Made by a program: the position numbers and the translations under genes
Notes under the pieces: model-generated
Told to the model about the DNA's origin: nothing
Databases searched by the model: none
The model's input: the letters and a program-made list of their open reading frames with translations, nothing else
Shown: piece after piece, positions 1 to 6,874 of the stretch
How positions within the stretch are numbered: the first letter of the stretch is position 1
How the letters are laid out: every line of letters starts with the position of its first letter
NCBI RefSeq assembly: GCF_900091605.1
Contig: NZ_FMCQ01000002.1
Location: forward strand, 744,001 to 808,000
Direction of reading: 5' to 3'
DNA length: 64,000 nucleotides
From: Micromonospora tulbaghiae
GTDB taxonomy: Bacteria; Actinomycetota; Actinomycetes; Mycobacteriales; Micromonosporaceae

Positions 1-420
1 GTCGACCGCACCCGCAAGGAGTCGTACGCGACCGTGCTGGCCGCCTGCTGGCACCTGCAACGCTCCGGCCTGCTCACCGTCGACGTCCGGCTCTCCGCGC
101 AGATGACCACGTTCCGCTACGACCTCTCCTCCTCCTGCGTCGTCATCACCCAGGAGAACCCGCAGACGCCCGCGCTGCGCATCGACCGCGGCGAGGTCTA
201 CTACAACCGTTTCAACATCGAGCTGGACTACAGCCGCCGGCAGAGCCGGCGCGTGCCGATCGAGGCGGCGGCCCAGGTCAAGCTCGACGACGAGCCGTCG
301 GTCGAGCAGGTACGGCGGTTGTTCACCGCCCTCGGCCTGACGCTGCCCCGGTCCTTCGGCGACCGCGAGGTCGCCGACATCATCGGCAAGGCCGTCCAGG
401 CGAGGAACCCCTACTCATGA
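1..420 (+). CDS. C-terminal part of an unrecognised protein (5' end outside window)
   Basis: The reading frame is open from base 1 (starting V-D-R-T-R-K-E-S) and ends at a TGA that overlaps the ATG of the next gene (ATGA), so this is the 3' end of a longer gene, translationally coupled to what follows. I do not recognise the family. The visible 139 residues contain a basic patch (DYSRRQSRRVP) and a C-terminal helix-rich part (VRRLFTALGLTLPRSFGDREVADIIG). No signal peptide, membrane segment or catalytic motif is visible. Composition and codon use match the neighbours. Its place upstream of a cupin-like protein and an inositol-monophosphatase-family enzyme suggests a shared metabolic task, but that is only context. 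Confidence 0.7.
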   Translation, partial: VDRTRKESYATVLAACWHLQRSGLLTVDVRLSAQMTTFRYDLSSSCVVITQENPQTPALRIDRGEVYYNRFNIELDYSRRQSRRVPIEAAAQVKLDDEPSVEQVRRLFTALGLTLPRSFGDREVADIIGKAVQARNPYS

Positions 421-1070
421 CCAGTTACGCCGACCTCGAACGGGAGATCGACCGGGGCACCCGGCCGGAGATGCTGCGCGGCTGGGTGCTGGACGTGCTC
501 GGCGACGTGGCCGACGGGCGGCGGCCGCTGCGCGCGGTCCGGCACCCGCTCGGCTTCACCTGCCTACCAGTGGAACGCGACGGCCCGGACGGCATCTGCG
601 TGCACGCCTGGCCGGCCGACCCGCCGCCGGTGCGCCCGACCACCTCCACGATGCACTCGCACAGCTGGGACCTGCTCAGCCACGTGCTGCACGGCACCGT
701 CCGCAACGAGCTGATCGAGGTCGACGACGCGCCGGCCGACCCGTCCTGGCGGATCTACGAGGTGCACAGCCTCGGTGAGGTGGACGAGATGGCCGCCACC
801 GACCGGCTGGTCACCGCGATGACCGCGGCGGTGGAGACGCACTCCGCAGGCGACTCGTACGCGCTGCGCGCCGGTGGTTTCCACACCTCGGAGGTCGACG
901 CCGGTGAGCCGGCTGTGACAGTGGCGCTCGGCCGGACCACTCCCGGCACGTGCGACCTGAGCCTCGGCGCGGTGGACGGGCGCAGCCACCGGGTACGCCG
1001 GGACCGCTGCGACGCGGCGGAGACCGCGCGGATGGCGCGACAGATCGCGCGACTGGTGGCACGGGGCTGA
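417..1070 (+). CDS. cupin-like hypothetical protein
   Basis: This 217-residue protein is not clearly assigned. The central segment has the look of a double-stranded beta-helix (cupin or cysteine-dioxygenase-like) metal site: STMHSHSWDLLSHVLHG at about residues 78-94 gives an H-x-H pair plus a third His, and a later FHTSEV gives another candidate ligand. The stretch around it alternates short beta strands with prolines and glycines. No signal peptide or membrane helix is seen. The start ATG overlaps the stop of the upstream gene, and the phosphatase gene follows after 15 bp, so the three are probably one operon. A metal-dependent oxygenase, isomerase or sugar-binding role would all fit; the call is by motif pattern only. 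Confidence 0.6.
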   Translation: MTSYADLEREIDRGTRPEMLRGWVLDVLGDVADGRRPLRAVRHPLGFTCLPVERDGPDGICVHAWPADPPPVRPTTSTMHSHSWDLLSHVLHGTVRNELIEVDDAPADPSWRIYEVHSLGEVDEMAATDRLVTAMTAAVETHSAGDSYALRAGGFHTSEVDAGEPAVTVALGRTTPGTCDLSLGAVDGRSHRVRRDRCDAAETARMARQIARLVARG

Positions 1071-1085
1071 CTGGCTGGAGGAGCC

Positions 1086-1988
1086 ATGGATGTGGAGCCG
1101 AGCAGAGGCGGGCCCGACCTGCGCGACGCGCACCGGTTCGCGGTGGAGGCCGCGCAGGCGGCGGGCCGCCTGCTGCGCCGGGGCACCCGGGGGGAGGTGC
1201 ACGCCCGGGCCAAGAACGACACCGGTGACCTGGTGACCGACCTCGACCTGGCCGCCGAGCGGCTGATCGTCGACCGGATCCGGGCGCGCTGGCCGGAGCA
1301 CGGCGTGATCGCCGAGGAGGGCGGCGAGTACGCCCCGGACACCACCTGGGCGTGGCTCGTCGACCCGCTCGACGGCACCAACAACGTGGCGATCGGGCTG
1401 CCCGCGTACGTGGTGGGGATCGCCCTGTGCGACCGCGGCTCGCCGGTGCTCGGCGTGGTGCACGACCCGGTCGCGGGCCGTACCTGGTCGGCGGTGCGCG
1501 GCCGGGGCGCGTTCGTGCACGCGTCCGGCCCGGCCGCGCGGCCGCTGCGGGCCGCGCACCGCCCGGTGCCGTCCGCGCCCGTGCTGGCCTGGACCCAGGG
1601 GCACGAGGTACGCCGGGACGACAGCACCGCCCGGGCGCTGAAGGTGGTGCTGGACACCAGCGCGCGCCGGGTGCTGCAACTGTGGGCGCCGCTGCTGTCC
1701 TGGGTGATGCTGGCCCGCGGCGACATCGACGGCATCGTCGGCTACCGCCCCGAGGCGGTCGACCTGCCCGCCGGGATGCTGCTCGCCGTCGAGGCCGGCA
1801 TGGCGGTGCGCGCGCTCGACGGCGGCACGTTCGACGACCGGTACGGCTGCCCGGCGGACCGGCGCAGCTTCGTGGCCGGGCCACCGGAGACCATCGACCG
1901 GCTGGTCAAACTGGTCACCGCGGCACAGTGGATCGAGCCGCAGGTGCGCCGGCTCACCCCGGTCGGCCTCGGCTCGGTCGGCTGGTGA
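1086..1988 (+). CDS. inositol monophosphatase family protein
   Basis: The product is a Mg-dependent sugar- or inositol-phosphate phosphatase of the IMPase/FBPase/CysQ superfamily, expected in the cytosol. The family motifs are present in order: a metal-binding Glu in VIAEEGGEY (about residues 76-84), the signature LVDPLDGTNN (about 95-104) with the two Asp ligands, and a C-terminal EAVDLPAG in the place of the usual W-D-x-A-A-G. The length of 300 residues is slightly above the usual 260-280. The start ATG has GGAGGAG just upstream. It lies 15 bp after the cupin-like gene. The substrate cannot be told: inositol-1-phosphate, histidinol phosphate, PAP and fructose-bisphosphate enzymes all share these motifs. 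Confidence 0.88.
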   Translation: MDVEPSRGGPDLRDAHRFAVEAAQAAGRLLRRGTRGEVHARAKNDTGDLVTDLDLAAERLIVDRIRARWPEHGVIAEEGGEYAPDTTWAWLVDPLDGTNNVAIGLPAYVVGIALCDRGSPVLGVVHDPVAGRTWSAVRGRGAFVHASGPAARPLRAAHRPVPSAPVLAWTQGHEVRRDDSTARALKVVLDTSARRVLQLWAPLLSWVMLARGDIDGIVGYRPEAVDLPAGMLLAVEAGMAVRALDGGTFDDRYGCPADRRSFVAGPPETIDRLVKLVTAAQWIEPQVRRLTPVGLGSVGW

Positions 1989-2013
1989 GCCGGAGTCCGC
2001 TAGCCTCGGCCGG

Positions 2014-2421
2014 ATGGCCGCCAGACAGCTCAAGCTCGGGCTCCGGGTCCGTGACCTGGACCGTTCCCACCGGCTCTACCTGCGACTCGGCTTCAAGGAG
2101 ATCCCGCAGACCGACCAGGCGAACCTGCGCTACCTCACGTTCGGCCACACCTGGCTGATCCTGTCCGACCTGCACCGCCACGGGCACCACAACGCGGAGC
2201 GGGAACGCGAGGTCAAGGCCGGGCCGCCGGGGCTCGGTGTCGTGCTCACCGTGCCCACCGCGGACCTGGACGCCACGTACGCGCTGTGGCGCGACGAGGG
2301 GCTGCCGGTGACGCTGGAGCCGGAGGACGTGGGCTGGGCGCGGATCTTCTACGGGCTCGACCCGGACGGCTACGAGGTCATGTTCGAGCAGTTCCACCCG
2401 ACTGCGCGCGCCGGCGCCTGA
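2014..2421 (+). CDS. VOC-superfamily (glyoxalase/bleomycin-resistance fold) protein
   Basis: A 135-residue single-domain vicinal-oxygen-chelate protein with the two beta-alpha-beta-beta-beta modules typical of the fold: the first begins LKLGLRVRDLDRSHRLYLRLGF, the second GLGVVLTVPTADLDATYALW and ends IFYGLDPDGYEVMFEQF, where the last Glu is the usual metal ligand. Members are lyases, dioxygenases or resistance proteins, so the substrate is open. The start is supported by a TAGCCT -10 box at 2001-2006 that places transcription initiation one base before the ATG (leaderless). The upstream phosphatase gene ends only 25 bp earlier, so this gene may also be reached by readthrough. Confidence 0.85.
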   Translation: MAARQLKLGLRVRDLDRSHRLYLRLGFKEIPQTDQANLRYLTFGHTWLILSDLHRHGHHNAEREREVKAGPPGLGVVLTVPTADLDATYALWRDEGLPVTLEPEDVGWARIFYGLDPDGYEVMFEQFHPTARAGA

Positions 2422-2447
2422 CCGGCGGCGAGGGTCGCCGCGGCGGG

Positions 2448-3224
2448 TCAGGCTGCCCGCCCCGACGGCGCCCGCTCGGCCAGGAAGCCGGCCCAGGTCC
2501 GCACGCCCCTCGCGGCACCCGGCCGGGCCAGGTTCGCGCCGTCCCGGTACGCCCGGCCGGCCCGTCCGGGAATGCGCACCGGGAGCCGCGCCCGGCGCTT
2601 CCCGGTCGCCGCCAGGTATCCGGTCAGCAGATCGCCGATGCCGTACGTATCAGGCCCGGCCAGGTCCGGGACCAGCCCGGCCGGCGCGCCCAGCGTCAGT
2701 TCGGCCAGCCGGGCCGCCACCTCGGCCGCGTCGACCGGCTGCAACCGCAGCCCACCCGGCACCGGCACCACCGGCAGCCTCGTCATCGCCGCCAGCATGG
2801 ACAGCACCAGGTCGTGCACCTGCGCGGCACGCAGCACCGTCCACGGGACGCCGGAGTCCGCCACCGCGCGTTCGGCGTCGAGCTTGGACCGCGTCCAGGC
2901 CAGCGGCACCCGGTCGGCGCCGGTCACCGAGATGTGCACCAGGTGCGTCACAGCGGCCCGGCGCGCGGCCCGGGTCAGGTTGGCGGCGGCGCGGTCGTCG
3001 CCCTTCGCGCCGCCGGCCAGGTGCAGCACCGTGGACACCCCGCGCAGGGCGCGGTCGAGGTCCGCGCCGGTGAGCAGGTCGGCGGTCACGTGGGTGACGC
3101 CGTCGCCGGGAAGTCCGCCGCGCCGGGTGAGCACGCGCACCGGGTGCCCGGCGGCGCGCAGCAGCGGTACGACGTGCCGGCCGATCGTGCCGGTGCCGCC
3201 GGTGACCAGAATGGGTGCGTTCAT
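2448..3224 (-). CDS. NmrA-like NAD(P)-binding epimerase/oxidoreductase (ECF41 partner)
   Basis: An atypical short-chain dehydrogenase of 258 residues. The N-terminus carries the Rossmann glycine motif GGTGTIG (about residues 8-14) followed by the VRVLTRR strand typical of NmrA/YtfG-like proteins. The C-terminal half lacks the classical YxxxK, as is usual for this subgroup. It is read divergently from the sigma factor at 3362. A start-proximal GGGAGGACGACG ribosome site supports the ATG. Known ECF41-group sigma factors are almost always encoded next to a carboxymuconolactone decarboxylase, oxidoreductase or epimerase that they control, and the promoter-like element at 3257-3283 faces this gene. 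I infer that this is the sigma factor's main target. The substrate is unknown. Confidence 0.85.
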   Translation of the reverse strand: MNAPILVTGGTGTIGRHVVPLLRAAGHPVRVLTRRGGLPGDGVTHVTADLLTGADLDRALRGVSTVLHLAGGAKGDDRAAANLTRAARRAAVTHLVHISVTGADRVPLAWTRSKLDAERAVADSGVPWTVLRAAQVHDLVLSMLAAMTRLPVVPVPGGLRLQPVDAAEVAARLAELTLGAPAGLVPDLAGPDTYGIGDLLTGYLAATGKRRARLPVRIPGRAGRAYRDGANLARPGAARGVRTWAGFLAERAPSGRAA

Positions 3225-3256
3225 CGTCGTCCTCCCGTTGTCGGTGCTGCCACATC

Positions 3257-3283
3257 GACCCGCGGCGGTCCGCCGATGTGACA
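3257..3283 (-). promoter_or_regulatory. candidate ECF41-type promoter for the NmrA-like gene
   Basis: On the minus strand the sequence is TGTCACA (3283-3277), 16 bases, then GGTC (3260-3257). As I recall it, the published consensus for ECF41 sigma factors is a TGTCACA -35 box and a CGTC -10 box with about this spacing, so the -35 is perfect and the -10 differs by one base. It lies 33-59 bp upstream of the start of the oxidoreductase gene and next to the gene for a sigma factor of that group. Confidence 0.6.
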
Positions 3284-3361
3284 GGTGTGAGCGCCGTCAC
3301 CTCCGGTCACGTCGGCGGCCCCCGGCGGGTCGAGACGGTGTGCGGGAGGGAGTCTCAGGTG

Positions 3362-4228
3362 ATGGACACCGGGCTGGCGGAGCGGTTCGAGCGGGAGCGG
3401 CCACGGCTGCGAGCGGTGGCGTACCGGCTGCTCGGGTCGCTCACCGACGCCGAGGACGCGGTGCAGGAGACCTGGCTGCGGTTGTCCCGCGCCGACGCGG
3501 CCTCGGTGGACAACCTGGACGCCTGGCTCACCACAGTGGTCGCCCGGGTCAGCCTCAACACGCTGCGGTCCCGCGCCGCCCGCCGGGAGGACCCGCTGGA
3601 CGTACGCCTGCCCGACCCGGTGGTGGACGCCGGCGCGGGCGACCCGGCGCAGGCCGCGGTGCTCGCCGACTCGGTGGGCCTGGCGCTGCTCGTGGTGCTG
3701 GACACGCTGACCCCGGCCGAGCGGCTCGCGTTCGTGCTGCACGACATGTTCGGCGTGCCGTTCGACGAGATCGGCCCGCTCGTCGACCGCTCACCGGCGG
3801 CAGCCCGGCAGCTCGCCAGCCGGGCCCGCCGCCGGGTACGCGGACAGGCACCCACGCCCGATCCCGACCTGACCCGGCAGCGAGCGGTGGTCGACGCCTT
3901 CCTCGCCGCCGCCCGCGACGGCGACCTCGACGCGCTGATCGCCGTGCTGCACCCGGACGTGGTGCTGCGCTCCGACGCCGGGAGCGCCCACGCCCGCCAC
4001 ACGGTCGTGCTGACCGGCGCGGCGACCGTGGCGGCGCAGGCCACCACGTTCGGCCGGCTGTTCCCGCACGCCCGGCCGGTGCTCGTCAACGGCGCCGCCG
4101 GGGTGCTGGTGACCGCCGGCGACCGCCCGCTGTCGGTGATGGCGTTCACCGTCACCGGCGGCCGGATCGCCGCCGTGGACGTGATCGCCGACCCGCACCG
4201 GCTGGCCGCGCTCGGCCTCGCCGGCTGA
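3362..4228 (+). CDS. SigJ/ECF41-like RNA polymerase sigma factor with SnoaL-like C-terminal domain
   Basis: A 288-residue ECF sigma factor. Sigma-70 region 2 is seen at about residues 8-70 (LRAVAYRLLGSLTDAEDAVQ, then ETWLRLSR), region 4 at about 105-165 (LTPAERLAFVLHDMFGVPFD, then EIGPLVDRSPAAARQLASRAR), and then an NTF2/SnoaL-like domain of some 110 residues that defines the ECF41/SigJ group and replaces an anti-sigma factor. The two regulatory motifs of that domain are eroded: the DGGGK box reads DAGSA (from residue 205) and the C-terminal NPDKL box reads DPHRL (from residue 277). The ATG at 3362 follows a GGGAGGGAG ribosome site; an adjacent GTG at 3359 is the alternative. The divergent NmrA-like gene is the probable regulon partner. 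Confidence 0.9.
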   Translation: MDTGLAERFERERPRLRAVAYRLLGSLTDAEDAVQETWLRLSRADAASVDNLDAWLTTVVARVSLNTLRSRAARREDPLDVRLPDPVVDAGAGDPAQAAVLADSVGLALLVVLDTLTPAERLAFVLHDMFGVPFDEIGPLVDRSPAAARQLASRARRRVRGQAPTPDPDLTRQRAVVDAFLAAARDGDLDALIAVLHPDVVLRSDAGSAHARHTVVLTGAATVAAQATTFGRLFPHARPVLVNGAAGVLVTAGDRPLSVMAFTVTGGRIAAVDVIADPHRLAALGLAG

Positions 4229-4247
4229 CCGGAGCCGCGGACTCGTC

Positions 4248-5147
4248 TCAGTCGCCCAGAGTCAGGTTGGCCATGTCGACCACCGGGCGGAAACCGAGCC
4301 GGGCGTAGAGCCGGTTCGACACCGGGTTGGCCTGGTCGGTGAACAGGCACACCCGCGCGCCCTCGGCGGTGAGCAGCCGGCACACCTCGGCGACCGCGTT
4401 TCCGGCCCAGCCGCGTCCGCGCTGCCCGGGTGGGGTGTAGACCGGTCCGACGCGGGCCACGCCGAACGACGTCGGGTTGGCGGCGGTCAGGTGCACCGGA
4501 GCACCCGACCCGTCGGTCCAGAACCAGACCCGCCCGTCTCGGATCCGGCGCAGCAGTTCGGCGCGGTCGGGCGTCTCGTGGGCGCTCGTCCCGCGCGGGC
4601 GGCCCGCCTGCTCGTCGGCGTCGGCCATGAACGCGCCGAACCACGCGGCGACCAGGCCGACGTCGCCCGCGGTGGCCGCCCGCAACGCGCCGGGCACCGG
4701 CGCGGGCGGCGTGAGGTGGCCGAGCAGGTGCAGCCGGGTGTGCTGGGCGACCTCGACCCGCCCGCCGTCGAGGCGGGCCACCTCGTCGGCGCAGGCGCGC
4801 ACGGCGGGCAGCGCGCCGTTCACCGCGCGGACCCGCTCACCGCGCCGGTGCCACTCCCGGGCCAGCGCCACGGCGGCCTCCGGTGGCATGGGCAGCAGGA
4901 ACGGCGGTCGAGGCGGGAACGGCGCGGTACGCATCGCGGCGCCCACCACCGCCCCGGAGGCGTCCCGGACCACGAGCCACCAGTCGTCCTCGGGCAGCGC
5001 GACGCCCTCGGCGCGGCGGGCCGCCATCCGGCGCGTGACGGTGGCGACGACGGTGTTGACCACCGGATCGGCGGCCAGGTACGCCTCGGCGGCGGCGAGG
5101 AACTCGCCCGGGTCGGTGCAGAAGTGCAACGTCGGCACGGCGGTCAT
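4248..5147 (-). CDS. GNAT-family N-acetyltransferase
   Basis: A 299-residue protein with a C-terminal GNAT domain: the acetyl-CoA pyrophosphate loop is GPVYTPPGQRGRGWAGNAVA (about residues 230-250), followed by CLFTDQANPVSNRLYARLGF, a common GNAT ending. The N-terminal 130 residues form a second, divergent GNAT-like half, as in many long actinobacterial members. The acceptor substrate is unknown. I prefer the ATG at 5147 over a GTG three codons upstream, because a TACCGT -10 box (5160-5155) puts transcription initiation directly before it. It converges on the sigma factor gene with only 19 bp between. Confidence 0.87.
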   Translation of the reverse strand: MTAVPTLHFCTDPGEFLAAAEAYLAADPVVNTVVATVTRRMAARRAEGVALPEDDWWLVVRDASGAVVGAAMRTAPFPPRPPFLLPMPPEAAVALAREWHRRGERVRAVNGALPAVRACADEVARLDGGRVEVAQHTRLHLLGHLTPPAPVPGALRAATAGDVGLVAAWFGAFMADADEQAGRPRGTSAHETPDRAELLRRIRDGRVWFWTDGSGAPVHLTAANPTSFGVARVGPVYTPPGQRGRGWAGNAVAEVCRLLTAEGARVCLFTDQANPVSNRLYARLGFRPVVDMANLTLGD

Positions 5148-5203
5148 GCGGGCCACGGTAGCCAGCGGCCGGGACCGCGCCGTAGCGGTTTTCCCGCCGC
5201 GGC

Positions 5204-5527
5204 TCAGGGGGCGATGCGCAGCCGGCGGATGTGCGTGTCGTCGTACTCCTCGAACCGGAACCGCAGCCCGGCGAACGGGCTGCCGGGGAAGTCGCCGCTG
5301 ATCGTGGCGGTCACCACCGTCCCGGCCGGGGTCTGCTCGACGTCGGTGATCTCGTACGACACCAGCGGCGTGCCGCTGCGCCAGGCGCGGATCTCGTCGA
5401 TCCCGCGGTGGGTGCGTCCCTCGTCCTCGACCACCGCGTCGTCGGCGAACAGCGCGAGGTAGGGCTCCTTGTCGGCCTGGCCGGCGAGCGCGAAGTAGCG
5501 GCGGACGATCTCTGGCGTGCTGCTCAT
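5204..5527 (-). CDS. SnoaL/NTF2-like small protein
   Basis: A 107-residue single-domain protein of the NTF2/SnoaL fold: an N-terminal helix pair (MSSTPEIVRRYFALAGQADK, then EPYLALFADDAVVEDEGRTH) and a C-terminal curved sheet (PFAGLRFRFEEYDDTHIRRL). Members are isomerases, cyclases or ligand-binding proteins of unknown substrate. The ATG at 5527 is supported by TAGCAT at 5540-5535, giving an almost leaderless transcript; the -10 box lies at the end of the upstream transporter gene, which stops 10 bp before. It may be co-transcribed with that transporter or use its own promoter. Confidence 0.8.
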   Translation of the reverse strand: MSSTPEIVRRYFALAGQADKEPYLALFADDAVVEDEGRTHRGIDEIRAWRSGTPLVSYEITDVEQTPAGTVVTATISGDFPGSPFAGLRFRFEEYDDTHIRRLRIAP

Positions 5528-5537
5528 GGTCGCGATG

Positions 5538-6785
5538 CTAGGCGCCGGGACCGACAAGGAGCGCCGTGACGGTGGCGGTGGTGGCGAGCACGGCGAGCGC
5601 GGCGCTGGTGGCCACGAACCGGCCCAGCGGCACGGCCACCCCGGCGGCCCGGCAGCGCTCGTACCAGATCAGTGTGGCCAGCGACGCCCACGGCGTGGCC
5701 AGCGGGCCGACGTTCGTGCCGATCAGCAGCGCCAGCAACTGGGTGTGCCGGTCGGCCGCGATCACCGCCTCGCCGGCCAGGTACGCGGGCAGGTTGTTGA
5801 CCACGTTGCTGAACAGCGCGCCGACCGCGCCCGCCCGCAGTGCGCCCTCCGCGCCCGGGTCGGCGCCGATGAGCGTGCCCATCACCGTGTCCAGGCCGTA
5901 CCGGCCGATGGTCTGCACGACCAGGAACAACCCGGTCACGAACACCAGCAGCCGCCACGGCACCAGCGCCGGCCGCAGCCGGTGCCGGGCGCGCACCGCG
6001 AAGCCTGCGACCAGGATCGCGGCGGCCACCCCGGAGGCGATGCCGATCTCCACCCCGGCGAGGATCCCGGCGACGAACAGCAGGCAGGCGGCGAGCGCGG
6101 TGCGGTAGAGCACCCGGTCCGGCGGCACGTACGGCGGCGGGACGAACGGGTCGGCCCCGGCCCGCGCCGGCCGCCAGTACCACCACCACAGCAGCAGCGC
6201 GGTCACCGCGACGGCGACCAGCTGCGGCCACCACATCCGGGCCGCCCACGGCACCGGGTCCAGGTCGACCCGGTCGCTGGCCAGGATGTTCGTCAGGTTG
6301 GACACCGGCAGCAGCAGGCTGGCCGTGTTCGCCAGCCACACGGTGGTCATGGCCAGCGGAGTCGGCGGCACGTTCAGCGCCCGGGCCAGCGCGATCATCA
6401 CCGGCGTGAGCAGCACCGCCGTGGTGTCGAGGTTGAGCGCGATCGTGGTGATCGAGGCGAAGCCGACGCAGAGCCAGAACAGGGCACGGAAGCTGCCCCG
6501 CGCGGTCACCGCCACCCGTGTGGCCAGCGCGTCGAACACCCCGGCCACAGCGGTCAGCTCGGCCAGCACCACCACCGTGCCGAGGAAGATCAGGATCGGG
6601 ATGATCCGCCGCATCGTGCCCTCGGCGTCGGCGCGGGGCAGCAGCCCGGTGAGCACACACACCACCCCGAGCACTGCGAGCCCGATGGCGATCCAGTCCA
6701 GCACGTGCAGGCGGCCCCAGCGGGAACGGTCGGGCACGGCGTTCGGCGGATCGCCGGGGGTCTCCACGAGGGATGATCCTCGCAC
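5538..6785 (-). CDS. ArsB/NhaD-family (SLC13-like) membrane transporter
   Basis: A polytopic membrane protein of 415 residues with about 11 hydrophobic segments and the ion-transporter superfamily features: an N-terminal half with ITTIALNLDTTAVLLTPVM (about residues 115-135) and a C-terminal half with GALFSNVVNNLPAYL (about 320-335), the paired N/T-rich re-entrant loops that carry the ion in ArsB, NhaD and CitM-type carriers. Substrate could be arsenite, sodium or a dicarboxylate; no ars genes are nearby, so arsenite export is not supported by context. The start is uncertain: a GTG at 6785 is annotated and another GTG lies six codons in (6767). It is divergent from the giant TIR-NACHT gene with an 89-bp intergenic gap. 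Confidence 0.85.
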   Translation of the reverse strand: MRGSSLVETPGDPPNAVPDRSRWGRLHVLDWIAIGLAVLGVVCVLTGLLPRADAEGTMRRIIPILIFLGTVVVLAELTAVAGVFDALATRVAVTARGSFRALFWLCVGFASITTIALNLDTTAVLLTPVMIALARALNVPPTPLAMTTVWLANTASLLLPVSNLTNILASDRVDLDPVPWAARMWWPQLVAVAVTALLLWWWYWRPARAGADPFVPPPYVPPDRVLYRTALAACLLFVAGILAGVEIGIASGVAAAILVAGFAVRARHRLRPALVPWRLLVFVTGLFLVVQTIGRYGLDTVMGTLIGADPGAEGALRAGAVGALFSNVVNNLPAYLAGEAVIAADRHTQLLALLIGTNVGPLATPWASLATLIWYERCRAAGVAVPLGRFVATSAALAVLATTATVTALLVGPGA

Positions 6786-6862
6786 ATGCCCAGGCGGGCG
6801 GAGGAGCCCGACGCGGGCGGATCCGAGCTGCCGAGGGTGTCGATCTGTTGACCGTCGGTGGC

Positions 6863-6868
6863 CATAAT
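6863..6868 (+). promoter_or_regulatory. -10 box of the TIR-NACHT-WD40 gene (leaderless)
   Basis: CATAAT, one of the best matches to a -10 hexamer in this GC-rich window, ends 6 nt before the in-frame GTG at 6875, so initiation is predicted on the start codon itself. No convincing -35 element is seen at 16-18 bp upstream. Confidence 0.5.
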
Positions 6869-6874
6869 GACCAT

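Noticed and set aside
5538..6785. Calling the transporter an arsenite pump
   Set aside because: No arsR, arsC or ACR3-type neighbour is present, and the ArsB/NhaD superfamily includes sodium and dicarboxylate carriers.
6773..6874. Upstream ATG that would extend the giant protein by 34 residues
   Set aside because: It overlaps the divergent transporter gene, has no ribosome site and adds sequence without domain; the leaderless GTG at 6875 fits better.
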